NCBI RefSeq assembly: GCF_030161395.1 | Contig: NZ_BSST01000001.1 | Coordinates: 1,984,001 to 2,048,000, forward strand | Length of the DNA: 64,000 nucleotides | Direction: 5' to 3' | DNA from: Thalassotalea insulae | GTDB lineage: Bacteria > Pseudomonadota > Gammaproteobacteria > Enterobacterales > Alteromonadaceae | Shown here: piece by piece, positions 43,758 through 54,127 of the stretch | Numbering within the stretch: the first letter of the stretch is position 1 | Layout: every line of letters begins with the position of its first letter | The notes under the pieces: generated by a model | What the model was told of the DNA's origin: nothing | The model's input: only the letters and a program-made list of their open reading frames with translations | Database searches by the model: none | Position numbers and translations under genes: made by a program

Positions 43758-46193
43758 ATGACTGTAGAAAATGAATACGGCTCTGACAGTATTAAAGTAT
43801 TAAAAGGGCTCGACGCTGTTCGTAAAAGACCTGGTATGTATATTGGTGACACCGATGATGGCACTGGATTACATCATATGGTGTTCGAGGTGTTGGACAA
43901 CTCAATTGATGAAGCTTTGGCTGGTCACTGTAATGATATCATTGTAAAAATCCACTTAGATGGCTCTGTCTCTGTAAAAGATGATGGTCGAGGAATTCCT
44001 ACCGATCTTCATCCAGAAGAAGGTGTATCAGCTGCTGAAGTCATCATGACAGTACTACATGCTGGTGGTAAATTTGGTGGTGAAGATTCTGGTTATAAGG
44101 TATCCGGTGGTTTACATGGTGTTGGTATTTCCGTTGTAAACGCTTTAAGTGATAGATTAAAACTAACCATTCGTCGTGCTGGTAAATTACATGAGCAGGA
44201 ATATCATTTAGGCGAACCACAAGAACCTTTAGCTGTTGTTGGTGAAAGTGATAATACCGGGACTGAAGTAAGGTTTTGGCCGAGCGCTACTATTTTTTCT
44301 GATATCGAATTTCACTATGATATTTTAGTTAAACGTATCCGTGAATTATCTTTCTTAAACTCTGGTGTATCAATAAAACTTATTGATGAACGTGAGGAAG
44401 GAAAAGAAGAACACTTCTTTTATGAAGGTGGTATTCAAGCATTTGTTGATTATCTTAATACCAATAAAACTCCTGTTAATGAAGAAATATTCTATTTTGA
44501 TTTAGCACGAGAAGACGGCATAGTGGTAGAAGTCGCTATGCAGTGGAATGATGGCTTCCAGGAAAATATTTTCTGTTTTACAAATAACATTCCACAACGT
44601 GACGGTGGTACTCACTTAAGTGGTTTCCGTACGGCATTAACTCGTACTTTAAATGCTTATATGGTTAAAGAAGGGTTAAATAAATCCAAAAAAGGTGAAA
44701 CTAGTGCCTCTGGTGATGATGCCCGTGAAGGTTTAACTGCCGTTATCTCGGTAAAAGTACCAGACCCTAAATTTTCATCACAGACTAAAGATAAGTTAGT
44801 ATCATCAGAAGTGAAAACTGCTGTTGAACAAGCGATGGGTGAAAAGCTAGGTGAGTACCTACTTGAAAACCCTACGACAGCTAAAACCATTTTGATGAAG
44901 ATCATTGATGCCGCGCGAGCACGTGAAGCTGCACGAAAAGCTCGAGAAATGACTCGCCGTAAAGGGGCACTTGATATTGCTGGTTTACCTGGCAAGTTAG
45001 CAGATTGCCAAGAAAAAGATCCGGCGCTTTCTGAACTATATATTGTGGAGGGTGATTCTGCGGGTGGTTCTGCTAAACAGGGGCGTAATCGTAAGAATCA
45101 GGCAATCTTACCGTTAAAAGGTAAAATATTAAACGTAGAGAAAGCGCGTTTCGATAAGATGATTTCTTCTGCTGAGGTTGGTACCTTAATTACGGCCTTA
45201 GGCTGTGGTATTGGTCGCGATGAATATGATCCTGATAAATTACGTTATCATAGTATTATTATCATGACCGATGCGGATGTTGATGGTTCTCATATTCGTA
45301 CTTTATTGTTAACTTTTTTCTATCGTCAAATGCCGGAAATTATGGAGCGAGGTTATGTCTATATCGCACAGCCTCCTTTATATAAAGTGAAAAAAGGTAA
45401 GCAAGAACGCTATATTAAAGATGACGACGCGCTGATAGAGTATTTGACGTCATTGGCATTAGATAATGCAGCTATTTATGTTAATGAATCTGCGCCGGCA
45501 ATTTCTGGTGTTGCATTAGAAAAAATGGTTAATGAATACCGTCAAACTAAAACTATTATTAAACGAGTGTCTCGTCAAATTCCTAAAGAAATCTTAGAAC
45601 AAATGATCTATGGTCAGCCAATTGCGCCAGAGGATTTTAAAGATAAAGCTAAGGTTGATCAATGGACAAAAGAAATCACAACTAAATTACAAAACCAAGA
45701 TGGTAATGGCTCTCTTTATGATGCACAGGTAAAACATGATCAGGAGCGTAATATTTATTTCGCTAGCTTCAATGTTTGTCAGCATGGTATCGATAGGGTT
45801 TATAACTGTAGTTATGAGTTTATTCAGTCTAATGAATTTGCCGCTATTATTAGCTTAAACAAAGCAATTAATGGTTTGATGGAAGAAGGTGCTTACGTTA
45901 AACGTGGTGATAAGACTAAAGTGGTTACGTCATTTGAACAAGCGCTAGATTGGTTAATGGCAGAATCAAAGCGTGGTCAGTATATACAGCGTTATAAAGG
46001 GTTGGGTGAAATGAACCCGGAACAATTATGGGAAACCACGATGGATCCAGAAACCAGACGTATGCTACAAGTGACTATAGAAGATGCTATTGCAGCGGAT
46101 CAATTATTTAACACCTTAATGGGTGATCATGTTGAGCCGCGTCGAAACTTTATTGAAGAAAATGCGCTAAAAGTAGCAAACTTAGATATTTAG
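43758..46193 (+). CDS. gyrB: DNA gyrase subunit B
   Basis: GyrB is the ATPase subunit of DNA gyrase. The 811-residue product has the GHKL ATPase domain (EVLDNSIDEALAGH, DDGRGIPTDLHPEEG, GGLHGVGISVVNALS) and the TOPRIM motifs EGDSAGGSAKQGR and DADVDGSHIRTLLL. It also carries the long gammaproteobacterial insert (about 570-735) and the C-terminal RYKGLGEMNPEQLWETTMD. It lies 10 bp after recF; gyrA is elsewhere. Confidence 0.98.
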   Translation: MTVENEYGSDSIKVLKGLDAVRKRPGMYIGDTDDGTGLHHMVFEVLDNSIDEALAGHCNDIIVKIHLDGSVSVKDDGRGIPTDLHPEEGVSAAEVIMTVLHAGGKFGGEDSGYKVSGGLHGVGISVVNALSDRLKLTIRRAGKLHEQEYHLGEPQEPLAVVGESDNTGTEVRFWPSATIFSDIEFHYDILVKRIRELSFLNSGVSIKLIDEREEGKEEHFFYEGGIQAFVDYLNTNKTPVNEEIFYFDLAREDGIVVEVAMQWNDGFQENIFCFTNNIPQRDGGTHLSGFRTALTRTLNAYMVKEGLNKSKKGETSASGDDAREGLTAVISVKVPDPKFSSQTKDKLVSSEVKTAVEQAMGEKLGEYLLENPTTAKTILMKIIDAARAREAARKAREMTRRKGALDIAGLPGKLADCQEKDPALSELYIVEGDSAGGSAKQGRNRKNQAILPLKGKILNVEKARFDKMISSAEVGTLITALGCGIGRDEYDPDKLRYHSIIIMTDADVDGSHIRTLLLTFFYRQMPEIMERGYVYIAQPPLYKVKKGKQERYIKDDDALIEYLTSLALDNAAIYVNESAPAISGVALEKMVNEYRQTKTIIKRVSRQIPKEILEQMIYGQPIAPEDFKDKAKVDQWTKEITTKLQNQDGNGSLYDAQVKHDQERNIYFASFNVCQHGIDRVYNCSYEFIQSNEFAAIISLNKAINGLMEEGAYVKRGDKTKVVTSFEQALDWLMAESKRGQYIQRYKGLGEMNPEQLWETTMDPETRRMLQVTIEDAIAADQLFNTLMGDHVEPRRNFIEENALKVANLDI

Positions 46194-46207
46194 TTTTAAC
46201 CTCTGAT

Positions 46208-46236
46208 GAAAAAGGCCACTACATGTGGTCTTTTTT
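46208..46236 (+). terminator. Terminator after gyrB
   Basis: The stem AAAGGCCAC with GTGGTCTTT (one G-T pair), a 5-nt loop and a T6 tail lie 15 bp past the gyrB stop. Confidence 0.85.
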
Positions 46237-46445
46237 GTTAGAGATTAATAACTTATCTATAAATCAATAACAACAGATATCGGGTGTTGAATTGATAGAC
46301 AAAATAACTCCCGGACATCATTATTAATGTTAGTTTGAATTTGAGTAAAAGCTCAATAAATTATCGCGAGTAACTAGTCGAATAAACAGACAAACGTTAT
46401 ACTAGCGCCAGTATCCAACTAACTCAGTATTAAAATCGGATAAAC

Positions 46446-47360
46446 ATGAGTACGTTTAACATAAAAACTTTCCAGGGCCTCATCTTACAATTACAAGATT
46501 ATTGGTCACGACAAGGCTGTGTTATTGTTCAGCCACTTGACCTTGAAGTAGGAGCAGGTACGTTTCACCCTATGACATTTTTGCGCTCAATTGGCCCTGA
46601 GCCGATTAGCAGTGCTTATGTTCAACCTTGCCGTCGTCCTACCGATGGTCGTTACGGTGAAAACCCAAATCGTCTTCAGCATTATTATCAGTTTCAGGTA
46701 ATGTTAAAGCCATCACCAAAGAATATTCAGGAGCTATATCTTAATTCTTTGAAGGAATTAGGAATCGATCCTTTAGTACATGATATCCGCTTTGTTGAAG
46801 ATAACTGGGAATCGCCTACGCTTGGCGCCTGGGGGTTAGGTTGGGAAGTATGGTTAAACGGAATGGAGATCACTCAGTTTACTTACTTCCAGCAAGTTGG
46901 AGGCATAGAGTGTGCGCCTGTTACCGGTGAGATCACTTATGGTCTTGAACGTTTGGCGATGTATATTCAAAACGTCGATAGTATTTATGATCTTGTATGG
47001 ACTGATGGTCCGATGGGAAAAGTACTGTATGGTGACGTTTTTCATCAGAATGAGGTTGAGCAATCAGCCTATAATTTTGAGCATGCTGATGTCGATGCTT
47101 TATTTAAAACATTTGACCAATGTGAAAAAGACAGTGAAAAACTCATTGAAGCAGGTTTAGCTTTACCAGCTTATGAACAAGTGATGAAAGCTTCTCACGC
47201 TTTCAATTTACTCGATGCGCGTCATGCTATTTCAGTTACCGAAAGACAGCGTTATATCTTACGGGTAAGAACTCTATCTAAAGCCTGTGCAGAAGCATAT
47301 TATGCAACCAGAGAACAACTAGGCTTCCCTATGTGTCAATCTCAGCAAGCGGGGGAGTAA
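46446..47360 (+). CDS. glyQ: Glycyl-tRNA synthetase alpha subunit
   Basis: GlyQ is the catalytic subunit of the alpha2beta2 bacterial glycyl-tRNA synthetase. The 304-residue product has the class II motifs in the conserved order: TFQGLILQLQDYWSRQGCVI, GAGTFHPMTFLRSIGPEP, QPCRRPTDGRYGENPNRLQH, and the C-terminal ISVTERQRYILRVRTLSKAC. It precedes glyS by 4 bp. Confidence 0.98.
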   Translation: MSTFNIKTFQGLILQLQDYWSRQGCVIVQPLDLEVGAGTFHPMTFLRSIGPEPISSAYVQPCRRPTDGRYGENPNRLQHYYQFQVMLKPSPKNIQELYLNSLKELGIDPLVHDIRFVEDNWESPTLGAWGLGWEVWLNGMEITQFTYFQQVGGIECAPVTGEITYGLERLAMYIQNVDSIYDLVWTDGPMGKVLYGDVFHQNEVEQSAYNFEHADVDALFKTFDQCEKDSEKLIEAGLALPAYEQVMKASHAFNLLDARHAISVTERQRYILRVRTLSKACAEAYYATREQLGFPMCQSQQAGE

Positions 47361-47364
47361 TATT

Positions 47365-49434
47365 ATGACAACAGAAACTTTATTAATTGAATTGGGAACT
47401 GAAGAGTTACCGCCAAAATCATTAAAAAAATTAGCGACGGTTTTTTATGATCAAATCGTAAGTCAGTTAGAAAATGCTGAATTAGCATTTGATAGCGCTA
47501 CCTGGTATGCAACGCCTCGTCGGCTGGCTGTTAAGGTTAACGGACTTGCAGCTAAGCAACAAGATAAAGAAATTGAAAAGCGTGGTCCCGCAGTTAATGT
47601 GGCATTTGATCAGGATGGCAATCCAAGTAAGGCTGCTCAAGGTTGGGCAAAAGCTAATGGTATCACGGTTGAACAAGCACAACGCTTAACAACCGATAAA
47701 GGTGAATGGCTGTTACATAAAGCGATGCAGGCTGGACAAGGTGTTGAAGCGCTTATTCCTGATATGGTAAATACAGCTTTAAGTAAATTACCTATTCCTA
47801 AGCCGATGCGCTGGGGGAGTGAACGTATTCAGTTTATCCGACCTGTACATACACTAACCTTAATGTATGGAGAGACTATTCTTGCCGGTGAAGCTTTAGG
47901 TGTTAGTTCAAACAACTTGCTCCAAGGCCATCGTTTTCACCATCATGGCTTATTGACACTCACCCATGCCGATAATTATGAAGCAAGTTTAAAAGATGCG
48001 TATGTGCAAGTTGATTACCAGGCGAGACAACAATTAATTGTTGAGCAAATTAAAAAGGCTGAGCACGAACTGAATGGCGTGGCATTAGTTGATCAGGATT
48101 TGCTGGAAGAAGTGACTTCTTTAGTCGAATGGCCGGTCGCACTGATTGGTAGTTTTGATAAAGATTTTTTGCAAGTACCCGCAGAACCACTCATTTATTC
48201 GATGAAAGATCATCAAAAATATTTTCCGGTACAAGATCAACAAGGTAACTTACTTAATAAGTTTATTTTTATCACGAATATTGAAAGTAAAGAACCGGAA
48301 AAGGTCGTTTTTGGTAATGAAAAAGTAATACGTCCTCGCTTGGCAGATGCGGAATTCTTTTTCAAAACAGATAAAAAACAGTCATTAGAATCGCGCTTAG
48401 CAAGTTTAGAATCGGTCTTGTTCCAAAAACAATTGGGCACATTGAAAGCTAAATCTGAACGTATCGCCATGCTCAGTGAGCATATCGCTAAAACCATCAA
48501 TGAAGATACTTTGTTGGCGTATCGTGCGGGCTTACTTAGTAAAACTGACCTGATGAGTGAAATGGTATTAGAGTTTCCTCAAGTTCAGGGCACTATGGGG
48601 AAATACTATGCTCAGCATGACGGTGAACAGCCAGCCGTTGCTCAGGCATTAGAAGATCAGTATCGTCCACGTTTTGCTGGTGATAGTCTACCTGAGGGTA
48701 ATATCGGTTGTACCGTTGCTATTGCAGATAAAATTGACACCTTGGTTGGAATTTTTGGTATTAATCAGCCACCAAAAGGGGATAAAGACCCGTTTGCTTT
48801 ACGTCGTGCTGCGATCGGTTTAATTCGTATTGTCATTGAAAAGCAATTGAACTTAGATATTACAGATCTGGTTGCTGAAAGTATTGCATTGTACGGTGAT
48901 AAGTTAACCAATCAGGACACTCAACAGCAAGTGATTGATTTTGTTCTAGGTCGTTTTAGAGCGCATTATCAAGAACAAAATGTTGCGGTTGATGTTATTC
49001 AGGCAGTCCTTGCGAATGCACCTACAGCGCCATTAGATTTTGATAAGCGTGTCTCTGCGGTACAACATTTCAAAACGATGGCTGAAGCGGAAACGTTAGC
49101 GGCTGCGAATAAACGTGTTGGTAATATCTTAGCCAAATTTGATGGTGAATTATTTGCTGAGTTTAATCATGGGCTGGCAACTGAAGCTGCGGAAATTGCA
49201 CTTGCTGAAACATTCGCCAAAATAGGTGATACAATAGCGCCATTGCAAGCTGCAAGGGATTATCAAGCGGTATTAACCGAGTTATCACAAATTAAACAGC
49301 CAATAGATACCTTCTTTGATAGCGTTATGGTGATGGCGGATGATGAACAGGTGAAAACTAACCGTTTGACCTTATTAAATAAGATCAGAAATAGCTTTTT
49401 AGCTATTGCTGATATTTCATTATTACAAAGCTAA
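47365..49434 (+). CDS. glyS: Glycyl-tRNA synthetase beta subunit
   Basis: GlyS provides the tRNA-recognition subunit. The 689-residue product opens TLLIELGTEELPPKSLKKLA with WYATPRRLAVKV. It has YSMKDHQKYFPVQD and the HD-like DKIDTLVGIFGINQPPKGDKDPFALRRAA, and ends with a DALR-like anticodon-binding domain carrying FFDSVMVMADDE. Its length is normal. Confidence 0.98.
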   Translation: MTTETLLIELGTEELPPKSLKKLATVFYDQIVSQLENAELAFDSATWYATPRRLAVKVNGLAAKQQDKEIEKRGPAVNVAFDQDGNPSKAAQGWAKANGITVEQAQRLTTDKGEWLLHKAMQAGQGVEALIPDMVNTALSKLPIPKPMRWGSERIQFIRPVHTLTLMYGETILAGEALGVSSNNLLQGHRFHHHGLLTLTHADNYEASLKDAYVQVDYQARQQLIVEQIKKAEHELNGVALVDQDLLEEVTSLVEWPVALIGSFDKDFLQVPAEPLIYSMKDHQKYFPVQDQQGNLLNKFIFITNIESKEPEKVVFGNEKVIRPRLADAEFFFKTDKKQSLESRLASLESVLFQKQLGTLKAKSERIAMLSEHIAKTINEDTLLAYRAGLLSKTDLMSEMVLEFPQVQGTMGKYYAQHDGEQPAVAQALEDQYRPRFAGDSLPEGNIGCTVAIADKIDTLVGIFGINQPPKGDKDPFALRRAAIGLIRIVIEKQLNLDITDLVAESIALYGDKLTNQDTQQQVIDFVLGRFRAHYQEQNVAVDVIQAVLANAPTAPLDFDKRVSAVQHFKTMAEAETLAAANKRVGNILAKFDGELFAEFNHGLATEAAEIALAETFAKIGDTIAPLQAARDYQAVLTELSQIKQPIDTFFDSVMVMADDEQVKTNRLTLLNKIRNSFLAIADISLLQS

Positions 49435-49481
49435 AGTATGTAAGGTGGAAGGTAATTACTGCATTCCATTGATCGCGAATA

Positions 49482-49510
49482 AAAAAAGGAGCTAGAAGCT
49501 CCTTTTTTTA
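49482..49510. terminator. Bidirectional terminator between glyS and tusA
   Basis: A 12-bp perfect stem (AAAAAAGGAGCT with AGCTCCTTTTTT) with a 3-nt loop lies between the convergent genes. Its right edge overlaps the tusA stop codon. Confidence 0.9.
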
Positions 49511-49750
49511 ATGTTTTTTTATCAGGTATTGAAACGGCAATGAATCGGATTGTTGCGCGACTAATTCATGTTCCATAAAGCGACAGAAACTAGGTATATC
49601 GCGTGTGGTAGAAGGGTCATCAGCCAATACTAACAAGGTTTCTCCACTGGCTATTTTTCGGATGTTTTTCCGAACCATCATTACTGGCTCAGGACATCGC
49701 AAGCCAATAGCATCTAGCTGATGATCAGCATTTTCAAACAGGTCTTTCAT
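49508..49750 (-). CDS. tusA: Sulfurtransferase TusA
   Basis: TusA relays persulfide sulfur to TusBCD for 2-thiouridine in tRNA and to other acceptors. The 80-residue product has the active-site motif LRCPEPVMMVRKNIR and the downstream DDPSTTRDIPSFCRFMEHEL. Its length is normal. It starts 10 bp after the SPOR-domain gene, likely in one unit. Confidence 0.95.
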   Translation of the reverse strand: MKDLFENADHQLDAIGLRCPEPVMMVRKNIRKIASGETLLVLADDPSTTRDIPSFCRFMEHELVAQQSDSLPFQYLIKKH

Positions 49751-49760
49751 TCTATACGGG

Positions 49761-50666
49761 TTACTTCTTAAACTGGCTGATATATCCAGATAATTGATAC
49801 TGTGATTTTATCATAGTTGCATAATCTTCTGCTCGTTGTTTTGAATTAAAACTGTGACTAATAATGCGATAATAACTATTATTTTTAATTATTGAGAGTT
49901 TGAGTGCAGGTGCTCGATGCTGAATTTCACTATAAGCCAATTCCGCATTTGATAACTGATGGTATGCTCCAAGTTGCACATACCAATAATTAGGCATTAA
50001 GGTGCTCGTTTGCGGGATTCTTTGTATCTTTGTGCTATTTGCTTTTGCACTAACCCTAGTATTTGCGGTTTTATTAACGGCGGCAGGTGTATTGTTTACT
50101 GCCGGGCTTTGTTCCATAGCTGTTTGATTATTACTGTTAAACCTGCTGAATAACACATTATTACGGCCTAACTGTATACTAATGTTGAAATAGATGCTGT
50201 GATTGGTGTCTATTGCTTCACTGTTAAAGTGACTAAACTGACCGAGCTCCAATGAAACACGCTCAGTGAGTTGGTAATTAACGGCTAACATCAAATAGGG
50301 GGCTATTGCTGAGTCTCTGATCAGTTGCTTATTTGACGACGAAAAAGTCCAACCTAAACCCGTACCAGCTTTTATTGATAATTCATCGTTATAACGTTTG
50401 AGAAAGCTAGCACCGATGGAGAACTGCGCATAATCACCGAAAATATTAACCTCATTTTGCTCAACCTCTATATCATTACTTGACAGTAACCGGGCATCAA
50501 ATTCAAACGCTTCGCTAAATTGCCATTGGTAAGCCGCTTGATAGCCAGGTGTGCTTTGTTGATCAAGGTGATAATTAACCCCGAGTCCGAATTTATGAAT
50601 ATCACTAGCAAGTGCGGCTTGAGTAGCGCATATCATCACAATTGCTGGAATTAGCTGTTTTTTCAT
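49761..50666 (-). CDS. Outer-membrane beta-barrel-like protein with C-terminal SPOR domain
   Basis: The 301-residue protein has a signal peptide (MKKQLIPAIVMICATQAALA). About 150 residues of alternating aromatic strands follow, typical of a small outer-membrane barrel (FGLGVNYHLDQQ, FSIGASFLKRYNDELSIKAG, VSLELGQFSHF, IYFNISIQLGRNNVLF). An Asn/Ala/Thr-rich linker (about 175-220) leads to a C-terminal SPOR-like domain (WYVQLGAYHQLSNAELAYSE, then YYRIISHSFNSKQRAEDYA). SPOR domains bind denuded peptidoglycan glycan strands, so the protein may tether outer membrane to septal wall. The fusion is not one I recognise as named. Confidence 0.65.
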   Translation of the reverse strand: MKKQLIPAIVMICATQAALASDIHKFGLGVNYHLDQQSTPGYQAAYQWQFSEAFEFDARLLSSNDIEVEQNEVNIFGDYAQFSIGASFLKRYNDELSIKAGTGLGWTFSSSNKQLIRDSAIAPYLMLAVNYQLTERVSLELGQFSHFNSEAIDTNHSIYFNISIQLGRNNVLFSRFNSNNQTAMEQSPAVNNTPAAVNKTANTRVSAKANSTKIQRIPQTSTLMPNYWYVQLGAYHQLSNAELAYSEIQHRAPALKLSIIKNNSYYRIISHSFNSKQRAEDYATMIKSQYQLSGYISQFKK

Positions 50667-50810
50667 TAAAATTGTTCGTTGTTTTCTATCATATTAACAG
50701 TTCATTGAGCGTTCTAAAATATGGCGAAAAAATGAATTTTGTCGATAAGGCTTGCTTTGTTATCTTTTGCTGAATAACCTTAAATGCAGATGTTAAATAA
50801 AGGCTGTGTT

Positions 50811-52721
50811 ATGACCCGTTTTTTCCTTATTGTCGCCTTATTTTCCAGCATAGTGACTAATGTTTATGCCGATGAAAATACCTTATTAAGAAAAACCTTC
50901 GAAAAAGCTGAAAAGCAAATTTGGAAGGCAAATTCTGCTACATATCAAACACTCTATAATCGCTTACATTTTTATCCGCTGCAGCCGTATTTAGATCAAA
51001 AACGCTTAATGACGCGTATGCGACTATCGTCGGCCAAAGAGATTGCAAATTTTTTAACAAAATATGAGGGCAGTCCGCTGGATTGGCCGCTTCGGAAAAA
51101 GTGGCTAAACTATTTGATCAAGCGTAATCGTCAGAGCTTATATATCGAATTTTTCCAGCCAACGGCTGATGCAAAGTTAACCTGTTACTATCTTCGCTAT
51201 CAGTTAAATAAAGGGGCTGAAGAAAAACCAATACTCGCTCAAGTTTCCAGCTTGTGGGAAGTAGGAAAATCACAACCTAAGGCTTGTGATCCGTTATTTA
51301 AACGCTGGCAGCAAGTTGGGCTGAGAACGCCGGAGGTAGTGTGGCGGCGATTGGCTAAAGCGGCCGATGGCGGTAAACATACCTTAATTCCATACTTAAC
51401 ATCATTGCTGCCGAAAGAGGAACAATATCTTGGTAAGCTTTGGCATAAAGTACGCAGAGACCCCGCTTATATTACTAATCTATCTCGTTTTCCGACTAAA
51501 AATGCTAAAGAGACTAATGTTTTTGTTTATGGAATAAAAAGATTGATTTGGCGTGATCAGGGGCGGGCGATAGCTTCCTATCAGCAAGCGAAAAAAGTAT
51601 TTAACTTTAGCTATCAGCAACAACAACAAATAGCTTTTAAGTTTGCGTTAGCGTTAGCCAGTAAGCACCACCCTAAAGCTTCTTATTGGATAGAGCAGGT
51701 GGATGATAGTCATCTTACTGGTAATTTGGTGCAATGGAAAATTGCCGATGTTTTAAGAAAACAACAGTGGCCAGCTATTAAGCAAGCATTATTATCTTTG
51801 CCAAAGCCACTGCAAAAAAGCCAGCAGTGGCAGTACTGGTATGCTCGTAGCTTACTAGCAACGGATGAAATACAACAAGGTCAACAATTGATGGCAACGC
51901 TTGCCGACAAGCGCCATTATTATGGATTTTTAGCAGCAGGTTTTTCCGATAAACCGATGAACCTTCAGAATAAACCTCTGCAAATTACCGAGCAGGAGAA
52001 ACAGGCGCTATTTGAAAACAGTGCTGGTAAACGTGCATTCGAATTATTTCATCTTGGTCGCTATTATTTTGCACGTAAAGAATGGAACTATTGGCTAAAT
52101 CAACTCGATGACAGGCAAAAATTAGTTGCAGCTAAATTGGCAAATGAAATTGGTTGGTTCGATCGGGCTATTTTTACTCTATCCCAGGTTGGTTATATGG
52201 ATGATGTTGATTTGCGTTTTCCATTGGCATTTAATGATGAAATTAATCATCACGCAAGTAAGCATGCGATCAATCCTGCCTGGGCATTTGCCATCACTCG
52301 GCGAGAAAGCTCATTTATGGCGGACGCAAATTCATCAGTTGGTGCTAAAGGCTTGATGCAGTTGATGCCAGCGACGGCAAAATTATTAACACGCCGTAAA
52401 AAAGTGTCAAATAAATACCTGTTAGATAGTGAAAACAATATTAATCTGGGCACTAAGTATCTGAAAAATTTGTTAGATAGACATCAGGGCAATCAGGTGT
52501 TAGCTACGGCAGCTTATAATGCTGGGCCGTCACGAGTAAAAAAATGGTTAAAAACAGCGTCGTCATTGCCGGCTGATATCTGGATAGAAACTATTCCGTT
52601 TAGAGAAACACGGGAGTATGTTAAAAGCGTGCTTGCTTATCAACAGATTTACCAGCAAAAAGTCGGACAATCTAGTCGCCTGTTTGAGCAATTGCACCGT
52701 AAGAACATTAGCCAGCTGTAA
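50811..52721 (+). CDS. slt: Soluble lytic murein transglycosylase
   Basis: The enzyme cleaves peptidoglycan glycan strands with formation of 1,6-anhydro ends. The start at 50811 gives 636 residues with a signal peptide (MTRFFLIVALFSSIVTNVYA) and an AAAGG site; an ATG at 50784 has no such site. A long helical superhelix domain (about 25-460) precedes the catalytic SLT domain, with the Glu in ITRRESSFMADANSSVGAKG, LMQLMPATAK, and AAYNAGPSRVKKWL. It is divergent from the SPOR gene. Confidence 0.94.
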   Translation: MTRFFLIVALFSSIVTNVYADENTLLRKTFEKAEKQIWKANSATYQTLYNRLHFYPLQPYLDQKRLMTRMRLSSAKEIANFLTKYEGSPLDWPLRKKWLNYLIKRNRQSLYIEFFQPTADAKLTCYYLRYQLNKGAEEKPILAQVSSLWEVGKSQPKACDPLFKRWQQVGLRTPEVVWRRLAKAADGGKHTLIPYLTSLLPKEEQYLGKLWHKVRRDPAYITNLSRFPTKNAKETNVFVYGIKRLIWRDQGRAIASYQQAKKVFNFSYQQQQQIAFKFALALASKHHPKASYWIEQVDDSHLTGNLVQWKIADVLRKQQWPAIKQALLSLPKPLQKSQQWQYWYARSLLATDEIQQGQQLMATLADKRHYYGFLAAGFSDKPMNLQNKPLQITEQEKQALFENSAGKRAFELFHLGRYYFARKEWNYWLNQLDDRQKLVAAKLANEIGWFDRAIFTLSQVGYMDDVDLRFPLAFNDEINHHASKHAINPAWAFAITRRESSFMADANSSVGAKGLMQLMPATAKLLTRRKKVSNKYLLDSENNINLGTKYLKNLLDRHQGNQVLATAAYNAGPSRVKKWLKTASSLPADIWIETIPFRETREYVKSVLAYQQIYQQKVGQSSRLFEQLHRKNISQL

Positions 52722-52798
52722 ACACTTTTCCTTCGGCTAATGTACAGTCATCTAGGCTATGATAAGATAGATAAAAATTCTAGTGGTGAAGAGATCTT

Positions 52799-54118
52799 AT
52801 GAGTAAATTAGCATCTTTGTATCCTGGCCATTTGGCTGAGCTGCAAGTGAGAGCAAAAAATGCATTAACCAGAGAAAACTTGCAAGGGATTGTGATTCAT
52901 TCCGGGCAAGAGTTAAAAGTATTTCTCGATGATTTAGGTTACCCATTTAAAGTTAATCCTCACTTTAAACACTGGTTACCATTGGTTGATGTACCTAATT
53001 CCTGGCTTATCGTTAACGGCGAAGATAAACCTAAGTTGATTTATTATCAACCAGTTGATTTTTGGCATAAAGTGTTGCCGTTACCCGAGAGCTATTGGAC
53101 AGAATTTTTTGATATTCAGGTGTTAACTACAGCAAAAGATGTTGATCAGTTATTACCTTATGATAAAAATGGTTTTGCTTATATCGGGGCACACGTAGAG
53201 GTGGCACAAGCGTTAGGCTTTGAAAATATTAATTCTGAACCTTTGCTTAATTATTTGCATTTTCATCGGGCTTATAAAACGGAGTATGAACAAGAATGTA
53301 TGCGTCGTTCAAATCGTCTAGCCGTCGCTGGACATATGGCGGCGAGAGATGCATTTTTTGATGGCGCTTCTGAATATGATATTCAGCAGACGTATTTAAA
53401 AGCGACTCAACATACTGAAACGGAAACACCTTACGGCAATATTGTCGCATTAAATCAAAATACCGCAATCTTGCACTATACCGCGTTAGAAAGGGAAGTA
53501 CCGCAGGCTCATCGTTCTTTTTTAATTGATGCGGGCGCAAATTATAATGGCTATGCGTCGGATATTACCCGTACCTATTCATTTAAACGAGATAAGTTTG
53601 CAGAACTGATCGCTCGAATGAATAAGTTGATGCTAAAAGCGGTTGATGGATTGAAACCGGGCAAAAGTTATGTTGATTTACATATTGAAACCTATAACGA
53701 CATTGCCAATGTTTTACATGAGTTTGGTTTTATCAAGGTTGATCCTGCACTGGCGATTGAAGCTGGCATTGTCAGCACCTTCTTTCCGCACGGCCTTGGT
53801 CATCATTTAGGATTGCAAACTCATGATGTCGGTGGTTTTATGGCGGATGAACGTGGCACCCATATTGAGACTCCAGAGCCTCATAGCTTTTTAAGAACCT
53901 CTCGAGTGGTTGAAAGCAATCAGGTCTTTACTATTGAACCGGGTTTGTATTTTATTGATTCATTGTTGGCTGAACTTAAACAGTCGGCTCATCGCGATAT
54001 GATCAATTGGCAACAAATTGATGAAATGCGGCCTTTTGGTGGTATTCGAATTGAAGATAATATCATTGTTCATCAATCCCATAATGAAAATATGACGCGT
54101 GAGCTTGAATTAAATTAA
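52799..54118 (+). CDS. pepQ: Xaa-Pro dipeptidase PepQ
   Basis: PepQ is a dimetal hydrolase of dipeptides with C-terminal proline, and can act on some organophosphates (prolidase/OPAA family). The 439-residue product has a pita-bread fold with metal ligands visible in LIDAGANYNGYASDITRTY (two Asp), FFPHGLGHHLGLQTHD (His), FTIEPGLYF (Glu) and GGIRIEDNI (Glu). It lies 9 bp before yigZ in a conserved pepQ-yigZ-trkH order. Confidence 0.95.
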   Translation: MSKLASLYPGHLAELQVRAKNALTRENLQGIVIHSGQELKVFLDDLGYPFKVNPHFKHWLPLVDVPNSWLIVNGEDKPKLIYYQPVDFWHKVLPLPESYWTEFFDIQVLTTAKDVDQLLPYDKNGFAYIGAHVEVAQALGFENINSEPLLNYLHFHRAYKTEYEQECMRRSNRLAVAGHMAARDAFFDGASEYDIQQTYLKATQHTETETPYGNIVALNQNTAILHYTALEREVPQAHRSFLIDAGANYNGYASDITRTYSFKRDKFAELIARMNKLMLKAVDGLKPGKSYVDLHIETYNDIANVLHEFGFIKVDPALAIEAGIVSTFFPHGLGHHLGLQTHDVGGFMADERGTHIETPEPHSFLRTSRVVESNQVFTIEPGLYFIDSLLAELKQSAHRDMINWQQIDEMRPFGGIRIEDNIIVHQSHNENMTRELELN

Positions 54119-54127
54119 GAGAGCGTT

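Noticed and set aside
50784..50810. Earlier ATG for slt
   Set aside because: It lacks a Shine-Dalgarno and would put a polar stretch ahead of the signal peptide.
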